Assembly (NCBI RefSeq): GCF_004771005.1 | Contig: NZ_RQHV01000062.1 | Coordinates: forward strand, 248,001-312,000 | Reading direction: 5' to 3' | From: Leptospira ilyithenensis | GTDB lineage: Bacteria; Spirochaetota; Leptospiria; Leptospirales; Leptospiraceae | DNA: 64,000 nucleotides | Shown: one piece after another, positions 16,897-26,615 of the stretch | Layout: the number at the start of each line of letters is the position of its first letter | Numbering within the stretch: the first letter of the stretch is position 1 | Position numbers and translations under genes: made by a program | The notes under the pieces: model-generated | What the model saw: only the letters and a program-made list of their open reading frames with translations | What the model was told of the DNA's origin: nothing | Database searches by the model: none

Positions 16897-17781
16897 ATGT
16901 TTCAGGGCGTTTACACTGCTGTCATTACTCCTTTCCGTAAGGGAAAAATTGACTACGATAGTTATTTCAAAATCTTAGAAAATCAAATTTCGTCAGGCGT
17001 AGCTGGCGTAGTTCCTTGTGGAACCACGGGAGAGTCTCCCACTCTTTCCTATGAAGAACATAAAGAACTCATTCAAAAGACCGTATCGGTGGTAAATCGT
17101 CGTATCCAGGTGATTGCAGGAACAGGTTCCAATTCTACTGTGGAAGCGATCGAGCTGACTGAGAAGGCCTGTGCCGACGGAGTGGACGGTATCCTGACTG
17201 TGAATCCGTACTACAACAAGCCCACCCAGGAAGGACTGTACCAACATTTTTCAAAAATTGCGGAACATTCTTCAAAGCCGGTGATGTTGTACAACATTCC
17301 AGGCAGAACGAATGTAAATCTTTTGCCTGAGACTGTGAAACGGCTTTCCGAACTCAAACAGATAACTTCCATTAAAGAAGCAACCGGAGATCTGGGACAG
17401 ATGGCAAAGGTGATCTCTTTGACTAGTCCCGACTTCCACTTGTTATCTGGGGATGACAATCTTACGCTACCGGTTCTTTCTATCGGCGGAAAAGGTGTCG
17501 TGTCGGTCGTATCGAATTTATTTCCACGTGCATGCGTGGATATGGTGTCTCTTTATATGCGGGGGGATACTTCCGCAAGCCAAAAGATATATTATAAATT
17601 GCTTCCCGTATTTATCAATGCGTTCATCGAAACCAATCCCATTCCAATCAAAGCGGCGATGAGTTGGTTTGGGTATTGTGATAATGAGCTTCGTTTGCCG
17701 ATGACTTCTCTTTCCGTCGGACCCGCCTCGGACAATTTCAAAAAGATTGTTTTTCAGTTGAGAGAGGAAGGAATTGTCTAA
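16897..17781 (+). CDS. dapA: 4-hydroxy-tetrahydrodipicolinate synthase (DapA)
   Basis: This 294-residue aldolase condenses pyruvate with aspartate semialdehyde, the first committed step to diaminopimelate and lysine. Residues seen are GTTGESPTL at 42-50 (substrate-binding Thr pair), VNPYYNKPT, Tyr132 and Arg137 in LYNIPGRT, and the Schiff-base lysine K160 in SIKEATGD. Length is normal. dapB overlaps its last 8 bases, and the gene heads a four-gene operon dapA-dapB-cdaA-cdaR. The 78-base gap to the divergent WecA-like gene should hold both promoters. Confidence 0.96.
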   Translation: MFQGVYTAVITPFRKGKIDYDSYFKILENQISSGVAGVVPCGTTGESPTLSYEEHKELIQKTVSVVNRRIQVIAGTGSNSTVEAIELTEKACADGVDGILTVNPYYNKPTQEGLYQHFSKIAEHSSKPVMLYNIPGRTNVNLLPETVKRLSELKQITSIKEATGDLGQMAKVISLTSPDFHLLSGDDNLTLPVLSIGGKGVVSVVSNLFPRACVDMVSLYMRGDTSASQKIYYKLLPVFINAFIETNPIPIKAAMSWFGYCDNELRLPMTSLSVGPASDNFKKIVFQLREEGIV

Positions 17782-18577
17782 ACTTAAAATAGGACTCATC
17801 GGCGCAAACGGACGGATGGGTCGTGCCATCATCCAGGTTCTCACCGCCTCCAACAAATCTCAGTTAAGTGCTGCTGTTGTGAAAGAAGGTTCCGTTTATA
17901 CCGACTTTGACTCAGGGATTCATTCGGGGATCAAAGAAACCGGGATTACTTTTTCTTCCGACCTGGAAACCGCATGTGAAAATTCGGATATTCTAATCGA
18001 TTTCAGCACTCATACAGGATTTTCCAAAAACCTGAGCGTCGCCGTTTCCAAAAAAAAACCGATTGTGATCGGAACAACGGGTCTGAATGATTTGGAAAAA
18101 AAAGAAATCGTAGAAGCCTCGACCCATATTCCGATCGTATTTTCTCCCAATATGTCCGTGGGCGTGAACTTGCTTTTCAAATTGACGGAAATCGCCGCCA
18201 AAGTTCTGCAAGACGACTTTGATGTGGAAGTTCTGGACATCCATCATCGTCATAAAAAAGATTCCCCTTCCGGAACAGCACAACATATCAAAGAAGTGCT
18301 TCTGAAAGCTTTGGAACGCAAAGAAGAGAATGTCATCTATGGACGACACGGAATGTATCCCGAAAGAGATTCGAAAGAGATCGCAATGCATACGATGCGA
18401 GCGGGAGAAGTGATCGGAGAGCACACCGTATTTTTCTTCAGTCCGGAAGAAAGAATCGAAATTGCACATAAAGCGCAAGACCGCAAAACATTCGCAGTCG
18501 GTGCCGTGAAAGCCGCAGAATTTTTATCCGGCAAGTCGAAAGGACTTTATAATATGTTTGATGTGCTTGGGATCTGA
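17774..18577 (+). CDS. dapB: 4-hydroxy-tetrahydrodipicolinate reductase (DapB)
   Basis: This 267-residue NAD(P)H-dependent enzyme reduces the DapA product to tetrahydrodipicolinate. It has the Rossmann motif [11 protein letters not shown] near the N-terminus, [18 protein letters not shown], and the catalytic [13 protein letters not shown] with the His/Lys pair and phosphate-like loop. The start is TTG and overlaps dapA by 8 bases, implying translational coupling. Length and domain order (NAD-binding then tetramerisation domain) are normal. Confidence 0.95.
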   Translation: MSKLKIGLIGANGRMGRAIIQVLTASNKSQLSAAVVKEGSVYTDFDSGIHSGIKETGITFSSDLETACENSDILIDFSTHTGFSKNLSVAVSKKKPIVIGTTGLNDLEKKEIVEASTHIPIVFSPNMSVGVNLLFKLTEIAAKVLQDDFDVEVLDIHHRHKKDSPSGTAQHIKEVLLKALERKEENVIYGRHGMYPERDSKEIAMHTMRAGEVIGEHTVFFFSPEERIEIAHKAQDRKTFAVGAVKAAEFLSGKSKGLYNMFDVLGI

Positions 18578-18579
18578 CA

Positions 18580-19401
18580 TTGGATTTTTTACGCGGCTTA
18601 TATATCATTCCTTGGAGTAAAAACTACATCTCCATTACTTTGGATATACTGATAGTCGCGTATCTGATTTATAAAGCCTATACGACTCTTCGGAGAACCA
18701 GAGGTATCCAACTTTTACTCGGCGTCGGATTGATTTGGATATCGGGTAGTCTTGCCGAATTTTTCAATTTCGAATTATTGGAACTCATTCTTACGAACAT
18801 CCGTCCGGCGCTTGTATTTGCAATCATCGTGTTGCTTCAACCGGAACTTCGCAGACTTACCGGAGATTTTGCCCGGATACGGCTACTTCGTTTTTTGTTT
18901 TTAAAACCTACGTTTGATCTGGATCCCATCGTGGAGGCAGTGCGAACGATGGCTTCTCAAAAGATCGGTTCTCTCATCGTACTTGTAAAGGATATCAGTC
19001 TGAAAGATATTTCTGAAACTGCGGTACCGATTGATGCTGTGGTTTCTTCCGAATTATTGCAGACTATCTTTTTTAAAAATTCACCTCTTCATGACGGAGC
19101 GGTGATCATTGAACAAAACAGGATTATCTCTGCGGCGTCTTACCTGCCTATGAGTTCCAGTATGGAGATTACAACTCTGGGAGCGAGACACCGTTCGGCA
19201 CTCGGACTTTCGGAAGAATCGGATTCGATTGTAGTTGTCACTTCGGAAGAGACGGGAGAGATCACCGTTTGTTACGAGGGGGGGATGTTTCATCCGGTCA
19301 AACCGTTGGAGCTTAAGGCGCTCATCAGTCAGCTTATGGCGGATGCCCGCAAGTCAAACCGGGACGAAGACAAAAAGAAACAAAAGGAATCCGGAATTTA
19401 A
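18580..19401 (+). CDS. cdaA: Diadenylate cyclase CdaA (c-di-AMP synthase)
   Basis: The 273-residue protein makes c-di-AMP from two ATP. Three membrane segments (about 17-35, 43-62, 73-88) precede the DAC domain, which carries the catalytic DGA (172-174) and RHR (203-205) motifs. This is the CdaA/DacA layout. Start TTG lies 2 bases after the dapB stop; the next gene, cdaR, begins one base after its own stop. c-di-AMP governs potassium and cell-wall homeostasis in other bacteria. A glmM gene, the usual third partner, is not adjacent. Confidence 0.94.
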   Translation: MDFLRGLYIIPWSKNYISITLDILIVAYLIYKAYTTLRRTRGIQLLLGVGLIWISGSLAEFFNFELLELILTNIRPALVFAIIVLLQPELRRLTGDFARIRLLRFLFLKPTFDLDPIVEAVRTMASQKIGSLIVLVKDISLKDISETAVPIDAVVSSELLQTIFFKNSPLHDGAVIIEQNRIISAASYLPMSSSMEITTLGARHRSALGLSEESDSIVVVTSEETGEITVCYEGGMFHPVKPLELKALISQLMADARKSNRDEDKKKQKESGI

Positions 19402-19402
19402 C

Positions 19403-20464
19403 ATGTTACGTAAACTGAGGGCCAATATCTTGCGTAACTGGAAAGCAAAGCTTGCATCGCTACTGATTGCATGTATTTTTTATATCAACCTTCAGAACTC
19501 CAAAATACTTATCAAAACCATCAATGTTCCTATCGAATATCCGAAGTTAAGCGGCAATCTTTCCTATAGCAAAAACCCGGAAAAAACAATCCCAGTTCGG
19601 GTGGAGGGTTTGAAGGACGTTGTAAATTACTATTCCCAATTTATGAAAGCCGTTATCGATTCGGAAGATGTTCAAATCGGTGTTACCGAAGTTCCCATCA
19701 AAAAAATCGTAGGTGTTCCCAGTGGCGTAAAAGTTACCAAATTGAGAAAAACAGTTCCGGTTGAAATCGAATCCAGGGGCTTGAAGGTAGTTCCTATTGA
19801 AGCTGTCTTCGACGGGACTCCACCACCTAACTTTGAAAAGTTGACTCAGATTCTAAGTCCTACGAAAATTACGATCAGCGGCAAACCGCAAGATCTGGAA
19901 AAAATATCCAAAATCACTCTTCCTGAAATCAGTCTGACGGACAAAAAGGAACCTTTTGCAAGAACAGTGCGTATCCCGGATCTTCCGAAAGGTATCGGGA
20001 TTCTCGGGTCCAGAGACGTAACCGTAAATGTGAATATCATTCCTTTGTCTTATAAATCGGGAGAACAAACGGTTGCGGGGATTCCGATCATCTGTTCTGG
20101 GTTAGATGGACGGCTTGAGCCGGAGTTATCCGAAGAACAAGTGGCAATTCGTTATTTTTCCGTAAAGCCGATCCGCTCGGCGCAAGTACTGACCGGAATT
20201 GTGGCACAAGTTCCCTGCAATTATATTTATGATCCGGTCAAAGACAAAATCATTCCCGAGCTACAACCGCAAGTGGCAAAGGTAAGAATCATTAAAAATA
20301 AGGATTTAAAGGGAATTGAAGTTCTTCAAATCAATCCTGAAAAAATAGAAATCCGTTATAAAGTGAAGGAGGGTTCTCCGAAAAACGACATTCCTTCCGA
20401 CCCGGGAGAAGACGGAAGTGAGTTGGAAGATTCCAAATCCTGGCTTGAAAAAAATCCTTCTTAA
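19403..20464 (+). CDS. cdaR: CdaR/YbbR-domain regulator of diadenylate cyclase
   Basis: The 353-residue protein has one N-terminal membrane segment (about residues 17-28; WKAKLASLLIACIFYINLQNS) followed by repeated YbbR domains facing outside, with the recurring pattern of a VPIEYP strand, VRVEG and RTVRIPDLP-type strands. CdaR binds and modulates CdaA in other bacteria. The open frame extends upstream inside cdaA, but the ATG at 19403 gives the typical basic-then-hydrophobic start. The C-terminal 25 residues are acidic and low in complexity. The gene overlaps the convergent hydrolase gene by 4 bases. Confidence 0.88.
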   Translation: MLRKLRANILRNWKAKLASLLIACIFYINLQNSKILIKTINVPIEYPKLSGNLSYSKNPEKTIPVRVEGLKDVVNYYSQFMKAVIDSEDVQIGVTEVPIKKIVGVPSGVKVTKLRKTVPVEIESRGLKVVPIEAVFDGTPPPNFEKLTQILSPTKITISGKPQDLEKISKITLPEISLTDKKEPFARTVRIPDLPKGIGILGSRDVTVNVNIIPLSYKSGEQTVAGIPIICSGLDGRLEPELSEEQVAIRYFSVKPIRSAQVLTGIVAQVPCNYIYDPVKDKIIPELQPQVAKVRIIKNKDLKGIEVLQINPEKIEIRYKVKEGSPKNDIPSDPGEDGSELEDSKSWLEKNPS

Positions 20465-21366
20465 ACGGATTTATCTTTTTTATTTAAAAAATCGTTCATC
20501 GCCGTAAAACATTCATTTGGTGCTTCCCAGTGTGGATAATGACCTATGTTTTCCAGTTTCAGAATTTTTGCATTTTTGAGGGGAAGTTTTTCGATCTCAT
20601 CAATCAGATGTTTTCCGCTCACCGGATCAGCCAAACCGTTGATAAAAAAGAGAGGGACATCGGTTTCCAATAATGCTTTCTTCCAGCGAAATCCATGTAC
20701 CTTTCTTTCCTTGATGTAGGGAAGAAGCAGATGGGGAATTTTGATGCCGGATGGGTAGGTTGCCAATTTCCAAAGAGTTGTAATTTCTTTGTCTGTCGGT
20801 TGGGTGTTCGGACCGAAAACCCTTGCAAGCGCTTTCGCAAATGTTTTTTCGCTGAAAAAAGGAACAAGCAGTCCTCCGAGGATCGGGGTTGCCAATAACT
20901 TCTGAACAAATATAGGTCTGTGCAGTTCAGGAAAAAGTCCTCCATTCAGAAAAACGGCACTGTCAATTTCATATCCTGATCCGTTTCGTTCTTTGTGCCT
21001 GGCCAATATTTCCTGGCCGATGCTGACTGCATAATCATGAAAAACAAATCTCACTCGTTTGAGTGCATTTTTTTCAATGAAACTTTCAATGATATCGGTT
21101 TGTTCCATCAAAGTGTATTGGTAGTTTTTCGGTTTGGAAGAATATCCGAAGCCTAAAAAATCAATAGCGATAGTAGTAAAATATCTGCTGAAGCCGTTGA
21201 ATACCTTTGCATAGTCCCAGGAGGATGTGGGGAAACCATGTAACAAAAGTAAATGATTGCCTTTGCCTTCTTGAATATAGAAAATTTGGAAGTTTTTATA
21301 CTCGAAAAATTTTCCACCTGCCAACCACTCAGTGACAGTTTTGAAGGGAAGGGTTATATCAATCAT
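20461..21366 (-). CDS. Alpha/beta hydrolase, Asp-nucleophile type (MEST/dehalogenase-like)
   Basis: The 301-residue protein has the alpha/beta-hydrolase fold: oxyanion motif LLLHGFPTSSWDYAKVF near residue 41, nucleophile elbow VFHDYAVSIGQEIL near 108, and a late ENIGHYPHWEAP with the catalytic His. The elbow HDYxxxxxQE resembles MEST and epoxide hydrolase/dehalogenase enzymes with an Asp nucleophile rather than GxSxG. The substrate is unknown. No signal peptide is seen. The gene is convergent with cdaR (4-base overlap). Confidence 0.82.
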   Translation of the reverse strand: MIDITLPFKTVTEWLAGGKFFEYKNFQIFYIQEGKGNHLLLLHGFPTSSWDYAKVFNGFSRYFTTIAIDFLGFGYSSKPKNYQYTLMEQTDIIESFIEKNALKRVRFVFHDYAVSIGQEILARHKERNGSGYEIDSAVFLNGGLFPELHRPIFVQKLLATPILGGLLVPFFSEKTFAKALARVFGPNTQPTDKEITTLWKLATYPSGIKIPHLLLPYIKERKVHGFRWKKALLETDVPLFFINGLADPVSGKHLIDEIEKLPLKNAKILKLENIGHYPHWEAPNECFTAMNDFLNKKDKSV

Positions 21367-21424
21367 AGAAATATAAGGATTTTTTTTATCCTAAGAAGTC
21401 AATGAAAAACTTGTTAAGAAAAAC

Positions 21425-21453
21425 TTGACAATATTCAAAGATCGAATTCATTA
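21425..21453 (+). promoter_or_regulatory. Candidate sigma70-like promoter of the DUF4332 gene
   Basis: A perfect ttgaca (21425-21430) is followed after 17 bases by tcatta (21448-21453), a weak -10. The gene start lies 48 bases on, with a strong Shine-Dalgarno aaggag at 21488-21493. Confidence 0.4.
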
Positions 21454-21500
21454 ATGGGCACCGGTTTGTTTGAAGTTTACTTCAGATAAGGAGTGTTATC

Positions 21501-21905
21501 ATGGCAAAATTAGAAGATATAGAAGGTATTGGTCCCAAGTATGCTAACATTCTACGAAAGGCAGGGGTTCGTTCTATCGGAGATTTTCTAAAAAAAACCA
21601 AAGCTCCTCAAGGTCGCAAGGATCTTGCCAAATCAACCGGGATTCTGGAAAAATTGATTTTGGAATGGGCCAATCATGTAGACTTATTTCGCATCAAAGG
21701 CATCGGAGAAGAATACGCCGATCTTTTGGAAGAGGCAGGTGTGGATACTGTGGTAGAACTTTCAAAAAGAAAACCCGGAAGTTTATACGATACCATCAAA
21801 GCGATCAATGACAAAAAAAAACTAGTCCGTCAGCTTCCTTCCGGATCCAAAGTGGAAGATTGGGTTCTCCAAGCCAAAAAAACTCCTCGTGCTCTTACTT
21901 ACTGA
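21501..21905 (+). CDS. DUF4332 helix-hairpin-helix protein
   Basis: The 134-residue protein consists of two helix-hairpin-helix units, IEGIGPKYANILRKAGV near residue 7 and IKGIGEEYADLLEEAGV near 64, as in the DUF4332 family. The fold suggests nonspecific nucleic-acid binding, but function in this family is not established. It has a strong ribosome-binding site (aaggag, 7-base spacing) and a good -35 element, which suggest high expression. It stands alone between the hydrolase and cyclase genes. Confidence 0.85.
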   Translation: MAKLEDIEGIGPKYANILRKAGVRSIGDFLKKTKAPQGRKDLAKSTGILEKLILEWANHVDLFRIKGIGEEYADLLEEAGVDTVVELSKRKPGSLYDTIKAINDKKKLVRQLPSGSKVEDWVLQAKKTPRALTY

Positions 21906-21969
21906 ACTACCTGAACGGGTGAGAAGAAATTCTTGCCCTCTCGTTCCTTTTAAATCTTAGTCTTATGTA

Positions 21970-24531
21970 ATGCCTTCTTACCCGCTTCAATTTTTCTCAA
22001 TGCCGGAAGGATCTGTTTCCGATTGGGACTACTTCTGGTATCAGATTCCTTACGGTGCTCCCGGGATTCTCACATTTCTTGTAGGTATTTTTTTAAGCTA
22101 TTTTGCCTTTCAAAAATTTCGGGAATCGAAAGAGAATCGTCTCTTCCATGTGAATCTGGCGATCACCTTTGTTAGTTTTGGTTTTGTCGGACTTGTCTTA
22201 AGTTTACGCGCTTGGATTCAAAATGTAGAATTGCTTGTTTTCTGGAACGATATACTGTATTTCTTTGTTCCTTCTCTTGCTCCGGCCGCGTTCTATCTGG
22301 TTTATCATATGACCGGAAAAAAGAGCAAGTTACTTCTCTATTATTCCTATCTATGTTGGCTTACTTGTTTTCTCATCTACTTCGGAATTATCATAGGAAA
22401 AGGTTTTGAAACGGATGTGACCGTCTTTCCTTTCGGTAAGTATCCTAAAGGAAGTTCTTTCATTCGTCCTTGGGGAATCGTAGCGCCCATCGGCTATTTT
22501 CTGTTAATCGTTCCTGCATTCGTAAAACATTATTCTCAAATCCGTGCCAATTATCATCCTTCCTTGTTTCATGGTGTGAATCTTTTGTTTCTACTTATCT
22601 GTTCGAATGCTCCGAGCATTCTCGGCTACAAACTGTATCCCGGTGGATTCTTTCTGTTTATTCCTATGCTTCTTGTAGCTTATGGAGTGTTTCGTTCCGA
22701 TTTTTTCGATGTGAATCAACTTCTGTTTCAAAAGAACGGGATGTTTTATTTTTTATTCGGTCTCTTGTCTTTTGTTTTGATTTTTATTTCTTTCGGAGTT
22801 TCTTTCGGGCTTTCGCCTACTTCGTATGAAAGTTCAAATTGGTACCCTTGGGGACTTCCTCCCGTAGTGAGCGTGTTTGCTGCCATCTTTTTATCCATTA
22901 TCGTTGCTGGCGCCAATCCTTCCGCAAGGTTGAATCAGTTATGCGCTTTCGCACTCATCCTGACTGGATTTTACGTAATGCAATCAGTTCCTTTGAAATT
23001 GAACCTTCCTTATGTTGTGCAATTGCGTGTTTCTCAATTGGTGTTTGTTCCTTTTGCATTTGCTCCGAGCATTATGGTGAGACTTGTATTTGAAGCAGTA
23101 TCTCGGAAAAATCCGAAGGGTCTGAAGGTGATAGATTTTTTATGTCTGGTTGCCGCATTACTTGCCCCCTCACCTTGGTTATTTGTTGGTTATTACGAAT
23201 ATCCCTGGTCCAGAGTTCATCATGGTGGTCCTGTCGAAATCCTTGTCGGATTCAACGGACTCCTTGCCTTGATTTTCATTCTTTTTTCTTTGTTCAGACA
23301 TAAGGAAATTGTGAAGGGCGCTTCCCGTTGGATCATAGGTTCTTTTGTTCTATCGGCTACTTTGCTTTTGTTTGCACTTTTTCCCTCGCATGGATTTCCC
23401 TTTTTTCCTCTGAGTGATTTTCAATTTGTTCCGGCGATTATTCTTGGTTATGCGGTGTTACGCCACGGTGCACTCTCCTTGGAAGGCAGAACGATTCAAC
23501 TCAGCCAAAGACTGGCAAATCTCGGACTTGTCACGATAGGTATTGCCGGGATTTTGTATTTTCCATTGATCCGGGATCATTACGGCATCGGTGAATCCGC
23601 ATTTCATTTGATGATGTTGGTTCTTCCGCTGATACTTTTCAATTACCTGGTTGTGTACATCATGTCCCGCCCTTTGGCGGAAGAATTGGATATCAGTTAT
23701 TTCCTTTTGGACTTGGAAAAACAAAAGGCCGATGAAGAAAGAGAAAAGGCTCTTATCGCGCAGGACAAAGCGGAAGAAGCAATGGAAGAATCGGAAAAAT
23801 TACTTTTGAATATTTTGCCTACAAAGGTCGCACAGGAACTTAAGCTGAAAGGAAGTGTAACGCCTGCTAGATTTGAAAGTGTCACAGTTTTATTTACGGA
23901 CTTCAAAGGATTCACCAGAGTTGCGGAAGGAATGGAAGAACAGGAGTTAGTTCAGGAGCTGGATGCCTGTTTCACTCAATTCGATGAGATCATCCTTCGG
24001 AACAATTTGGAAAAGCTGAAAACAATCGGAGATTCCTATATGTGTGCGGGAGGACTGCCTGTACAAAACCATACGAATGCAATCGATGCTTGCCTTGCCG
24101 CATTGGAAATCCAAAGTTTTATGAATCAATTGAAAGAAATCAAAACAGCTTTGAATTTACCTTTTTGGGAGCTTCGGTTGGGGATTCACACGGGTCCTGT
24201 GGTTGCGGGAGTGGTGGGAAGATTTAAGTTTGCCTATGATATTTGGGGCGATACGGTCAACACTGCTTCCCGAATGGAATCGGGAGGAGAGTCGGGAAAG
24301 ATCAATGTATCTTCCGAAACCTACAGCTTGGTTAAGTATTTTTTTGTAACTGAATACAGAGGAAAGATTTACGGTAAAAACAAAGGCGAGTTGGATATGT
24401 ATTTTGTTCACCGCCTAAGACCTCGTTATTCGCAAGATCCTGACGGAAAGGCGCCGAACCAATTGTTTCGGGATTTATATGCCAGGATTCATTCGGGTTC
24501 CAAAATCCGCTGGAAGAACCAACCTGAGTGA
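21970..24531 (+). CDS. Membrane-bound class III adenylate cyclase
   Basis: The 853-residue protein has an N-terminal membrane half with some 15 hydrophobic segments (residues 25-575), a charged coiled-coil linker (about 580-618), and a class III cyclase domain (about 635-810). Metal-binding Asp644 (VLFTDFKGF) and Asp688 (KTIGDSYM), adenine-selecting Lys684 and Asp757 (YDIWGD), and transition-state Asn764 and Arg768 are all present, so it should make cAMP. The membrane half presumably senses a signal or has a structural role; I cannot assign its ligand. The stop codon lies inside the loop of the downstream terminator. Confidence 0.88.
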   Translation: MPSYPLQFFSMPEGSVSDWDYFWYQIPYGAPGILTFLVGIFLSYFAFQKFRESKENRLFHVNLAITFVSFGFVGLVLSLRAWIQNVELLVFWNDILYFFVPSLAPAAFYLVYHMTGKKSKLLLYYSYLCWLTCFLIYFGIIIGKGFETDVTVFPFGKYPKGSSFIRPWGIVAPIGYFLLIVPAFVKHYSQIRANYHPSLFHGVNLLFLLICSNAPSILGYKLYPGGFFLFIPMLLVAYGVFRSDFFDVNQLLFQKNGMFYFLFGLLSFVLIFISFGVSFGLSPTSYESSNWYPWGLPPVVSVFAAIFLSIIVAGANPSARLNQLCAFALILTGFYVMQSVPLKLNLPYVVQLRVSQLVFVPFAFAPSIMVRLVFEAVSRKNPKGLKVIDFLCLVAALLAPSPWLFVGYYEYPWSRVHHGGPVEILVGFNGLLALIFILFSLFRHKEIVKGASRWIIGSFVLSATLLLFALFPSHGFPFFPLSDFQFVPAIILGYAVLRHGALSLEGRTIQLSQRLANLGLVTIGIAGILYFPLIRDHYGIGESAFHLMMLVLPLILFNYLVVYIMSRPLAEELDISYFLLDLEKQKADEEREKALIAQDKAEEAMEESEKLLLNILPTKVAQELKLKGSVTPARFESVTVLFTDFKGFTRVAEGMEEQELVQELDACFTQFDEIILRNNLEKLKTIGDSYMCAGGLPVQNHTNAIDACLAALEIQSFMNQLKEIKTALNLPFWELRLGIHTGPVVAGVVGRFKFAYDIWGDTVNTASRMESGGESGKINVSSETYSLVKYFFVTEYRGKIYGKNKGELDMYFVHRLRPRYSQDPDGKAPNQLFRDLYARIHSGSKIRWKNQPE

Positions 24532-24552
24532 TTTCAGGTTGGTCGGTCTTTT
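24517..24552 (+). terminator. Rho-independent terminator overlapping the cyclase stop codon
   Basis: The stem aaccaacctga / tcaggttggt (24517-24527 and 24534-24543) encloses loop gtgatt, in which the TGA stop of the cyclase gene sits, and is followed by a T-rich tail (24547-24552). It separates the cyclase from convergent fliF. Confidence 0.85.
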
Positions 24553-24593
24553 TAGGGTAAGGTATTAGATAAACGTTTAAGTTTGAATTCTTT

Positions 24594-26294
24594 TTAAGTT
24601 TGTTCTTCTTCAGCAAGCCAAGTGCGAAGTAATTGCGCCACGTCTTCCGGTTTTTCTTTGGCAAGATTGATTGCGTTTTCCAAAAGTTCCCGACGCAATT
24701 TTTCGTCCAGAGAGAGCTCTACTTCCGCTCCCCCTTCGTCCATCACCCGCAATGCGGCTTCCCGCATCATTTGTTGTTGAGCGGCAAGCTCTTCCTCGCG
24801 GAGTCTTCTTCTTCTTGCCATTTCCTTTTTGATCGCTCTGTAGACAAGGATCGCAAGTATGAGTAAGATTAAGATCACTAGAGAAGCGATCACCATATTT
24901 CGGATTGCTCTTTGTTTTTGGAATTCTTCGTCTTCGAGTCTGAATTGTTCCGTCCTGTCTTTAGGAATGGTGATAACGCTGATCTGGTCCCCTCTGGAAC
25001 GAGTATAACCGATCGCTGCTTCCAGGTTTTTGCGGATGAGTTTGAGGTCGGATTCAGAAACCGGATTGTACTTTCTATCATATCCGAGTCCGTCTTCTCT
25101 TTCCTTTTTTTCCCAAACTCCGTCCACTACGACGGAAAGTCCCAGTTTATCAATCTTCCAAGGCTGGCGTTTGATATCCTTAACACGTTTGTTGAATTCG
25201 TAGTTATTGATATTTTCATCTTTGGAGTATTCCGCTTTTTGGTAGTCAGTGTCTTTGTAACCGGGAGGTAGGTTCGGTTCGGTTCCTGCAGGTCCGTCGG
25301 GAGTGAATCCTCTTCCTTTGAATGCTTCTTTTGTTTCTTTGGAAGAAACCTTCAATGAATAACCGTCAACTAACTGACGTTCCGAGTAAGGAGTATCGGG
25401 GTTGTCTTCGAAAGCCACAACTGGCATCACTTCATTTTCCGTAAGTGATTCCTGATCCCAGTTTAAGATGTATTCGAAGCGGGTGATATCCACTCTATCT
25501 TCTCCGCCCAAATACCAACGTAGTGTGTTCCTAATATCGATTAGGCGTTTGACCCGTTCTTCTTCCTCGATTCGGAGTTTTTCCTGAACGATACGTAGTT
25601 CCAATCTTTCTTTTTCCAGATCTTCTTCGAAATCGGAAATGATCTTACCATCGGGATCGGCAACGCTTACGTTCTCAGGTTTCAATTTAGGAACCGCACG
25701 AGCCACCAAATTGACAATACCTTTCACTTCCTTTTTGCTAAGTCCTTCGATGCCCGGACGAAAATGTAGGATCACACTTGCTTTTACAGGGTATGCATTG
25801 GCTTCGAATAGATCCGCTTCCGGGATCGCTATGTTGACGTCCGCTTTTTCAATGGGACGCAAAGTCATTAGTGACTTTTCAATCGCACCCTTTAACGCCC
25901 GATACTTTTTGATATCTTTGTCAAATTGTGTCTCTGTGAATTTTTCTATATCAAAAAGTTCCCAACCGGTCACTCCCGCAGGGATGAGGTTCTCTTGCGC
26001 GAGTTTGGTGATGATTTCCTGTCTTTTGTCGGGATCTACAGTGATGAGACTTGTGTCGCTTGATCCGTATCCGTAACCGAGTGCATCCAGTTTTTTTGTG
26101 ACTTCGGAAAAGTCTTTCGGGTCCAGATCTTTGAATAAAATGATTCGGTTTTTTGTGGAAGAGACGGAGGATAGGATTACGATCGCAATCACTACAACTA
26201 AAAGAACTCCTCCCAGGATGAGTTTCTTTGTATTGTCTAGTTTTGCTAAAAGTTCCTTAAGATTGTCTAGAATTCGTTGCAGTGCCTCAGGCAT
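24594..26294 (-). CDS. fliF: Flagellar MS-ring protein FliF
   Basis: The 566-residue protein forms the MS ring of the flagellar basal body in the inner membrane. It has membrane segments near 24-45 and 467-487, the ring-building motifs in between (a [14 protein letters not shown] start, [14 protein letters not shown] region, [28 protein letters not shown]) and a cytoplasmic C-terminal tail that in other bacteria binds FliG ([30 protein letters not shown]). Length is normal. In many spirochaetes fliF follows fliE directly and precedes fliG; here fliE is about 3 kb away and no fliG follows. Confidence 0.96.
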   Translation of the reverse strand: MPEALQRILDNLKELLAKLDNTKKLILGGVLLVVVIAIVILSSVSSTKNRIILFKDLDPKDFSEVTKKLDALGYGYGSSDTSLITVDPDKRQEIITKLAQENLIPAGVTGWELFDIEKFTETQFDKDIKKYRALKGAIEKSLMTLRPIEKADVNIAIPEADLFEANAYPVKASVILHFRPGIEGLSKKEVKGIVNLVARAVPKLKPENVSVADPDGKIISDFEEDLEKERLELRIVQEKLRIEEEERVKRLIDIRNTLRWYLGGEDRVDITRFEYILNWDQESLTENEVMPVVAFEDNPDTPYSERQLVDGYSLKVSSKETKEAFKGRGFTPDGPAGTEPNLPPGYKDTDYQKAEYSKDENINNYEFNKRVKDIKRQPWKIDKLGLSVVVDGVWEKKEREDGLGYDRKYNPVSESDLKLIRKNLEAAIGYTRSRGDQISVITIPKDRTEQFRLEDEEFQKQRAIRNMVIASLVILILLILAILVYRAIKKEMARRRRLREEELAAQQQMMREAALRVMDEGGAEVELSLDEKLRRELLENAINLAKEKPEDVAQLLRTWLAEEEQT

Positions 26295-26387
26295 AGTTCG
26301 GGCCTCATCCCATTAAGAGACATAATTGCATCTTTGTACTGATTTGTACAAGTCTTTTTCGAGGCTTCCCGGAGGATTTTCCGGATT

Positions 26388-26615
26388 TTAAGGTTCTTTA
26401 CTGTTCGCGCTCGCGGTAGATCCCGTCCTTGCGGGGGTTGTCATTTCCTGAAAGATATTGTTTAACCCGATGAGGCTAATGGAAGTGGCGATTGCTTTTT
26501 TCCGTTTTTCTTCCTCTCGTTCGGAACGGTCTTGAAAAACCGGATTTGTAAAACAATTCCAAAAAAAGGGGAATGTAAAAATAGAAATATAAAACGTTCT
26601 AAAAAGGTTTCCCAT
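26388..26615 (-). CDS. Small hypothetical protein, possible lipoprotein
   Basis: The 75-residue product starts with a hydrophobic segment ending PFFWNC, which could be a relaxed spirochaete lipobox, then a charged stretch SEREEEKRKK and a segment SISLIGLNNIF. The ATG overlaps the end of the upstream lipoprotein gene by 17 bases, which supports translational coupling. Part of the 3' end (cccccgcaaggacggg, plus gcgagcgcg) is palindromic and GC-rich. No family is recognised. It ends 93 bases before fliF. Confidence 0.45.
   Translation of the reverse strand: MGNLFRTFYISIFTFPFFWNCFTNPVFQDRSEREEEKRKKAIATSISLIGLNNIFQEMTTPARTGSTASANSKEP

Noticed and set aside
19235..19402. Extended N-terminus of cdaR inside cdaA
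   Set aside because: The sequence is rich in Arg/Ser and in another frame of cdaA; the ATG at 19403 gives the usual membrane-anchor start.
26334..26356. Inverted repeat ttgtac/gtacaa followed by a T run upstream of fliF
   Set aside because: As a terminator it would point along the plus strand, where no gene ends; the stem has only six pairs.
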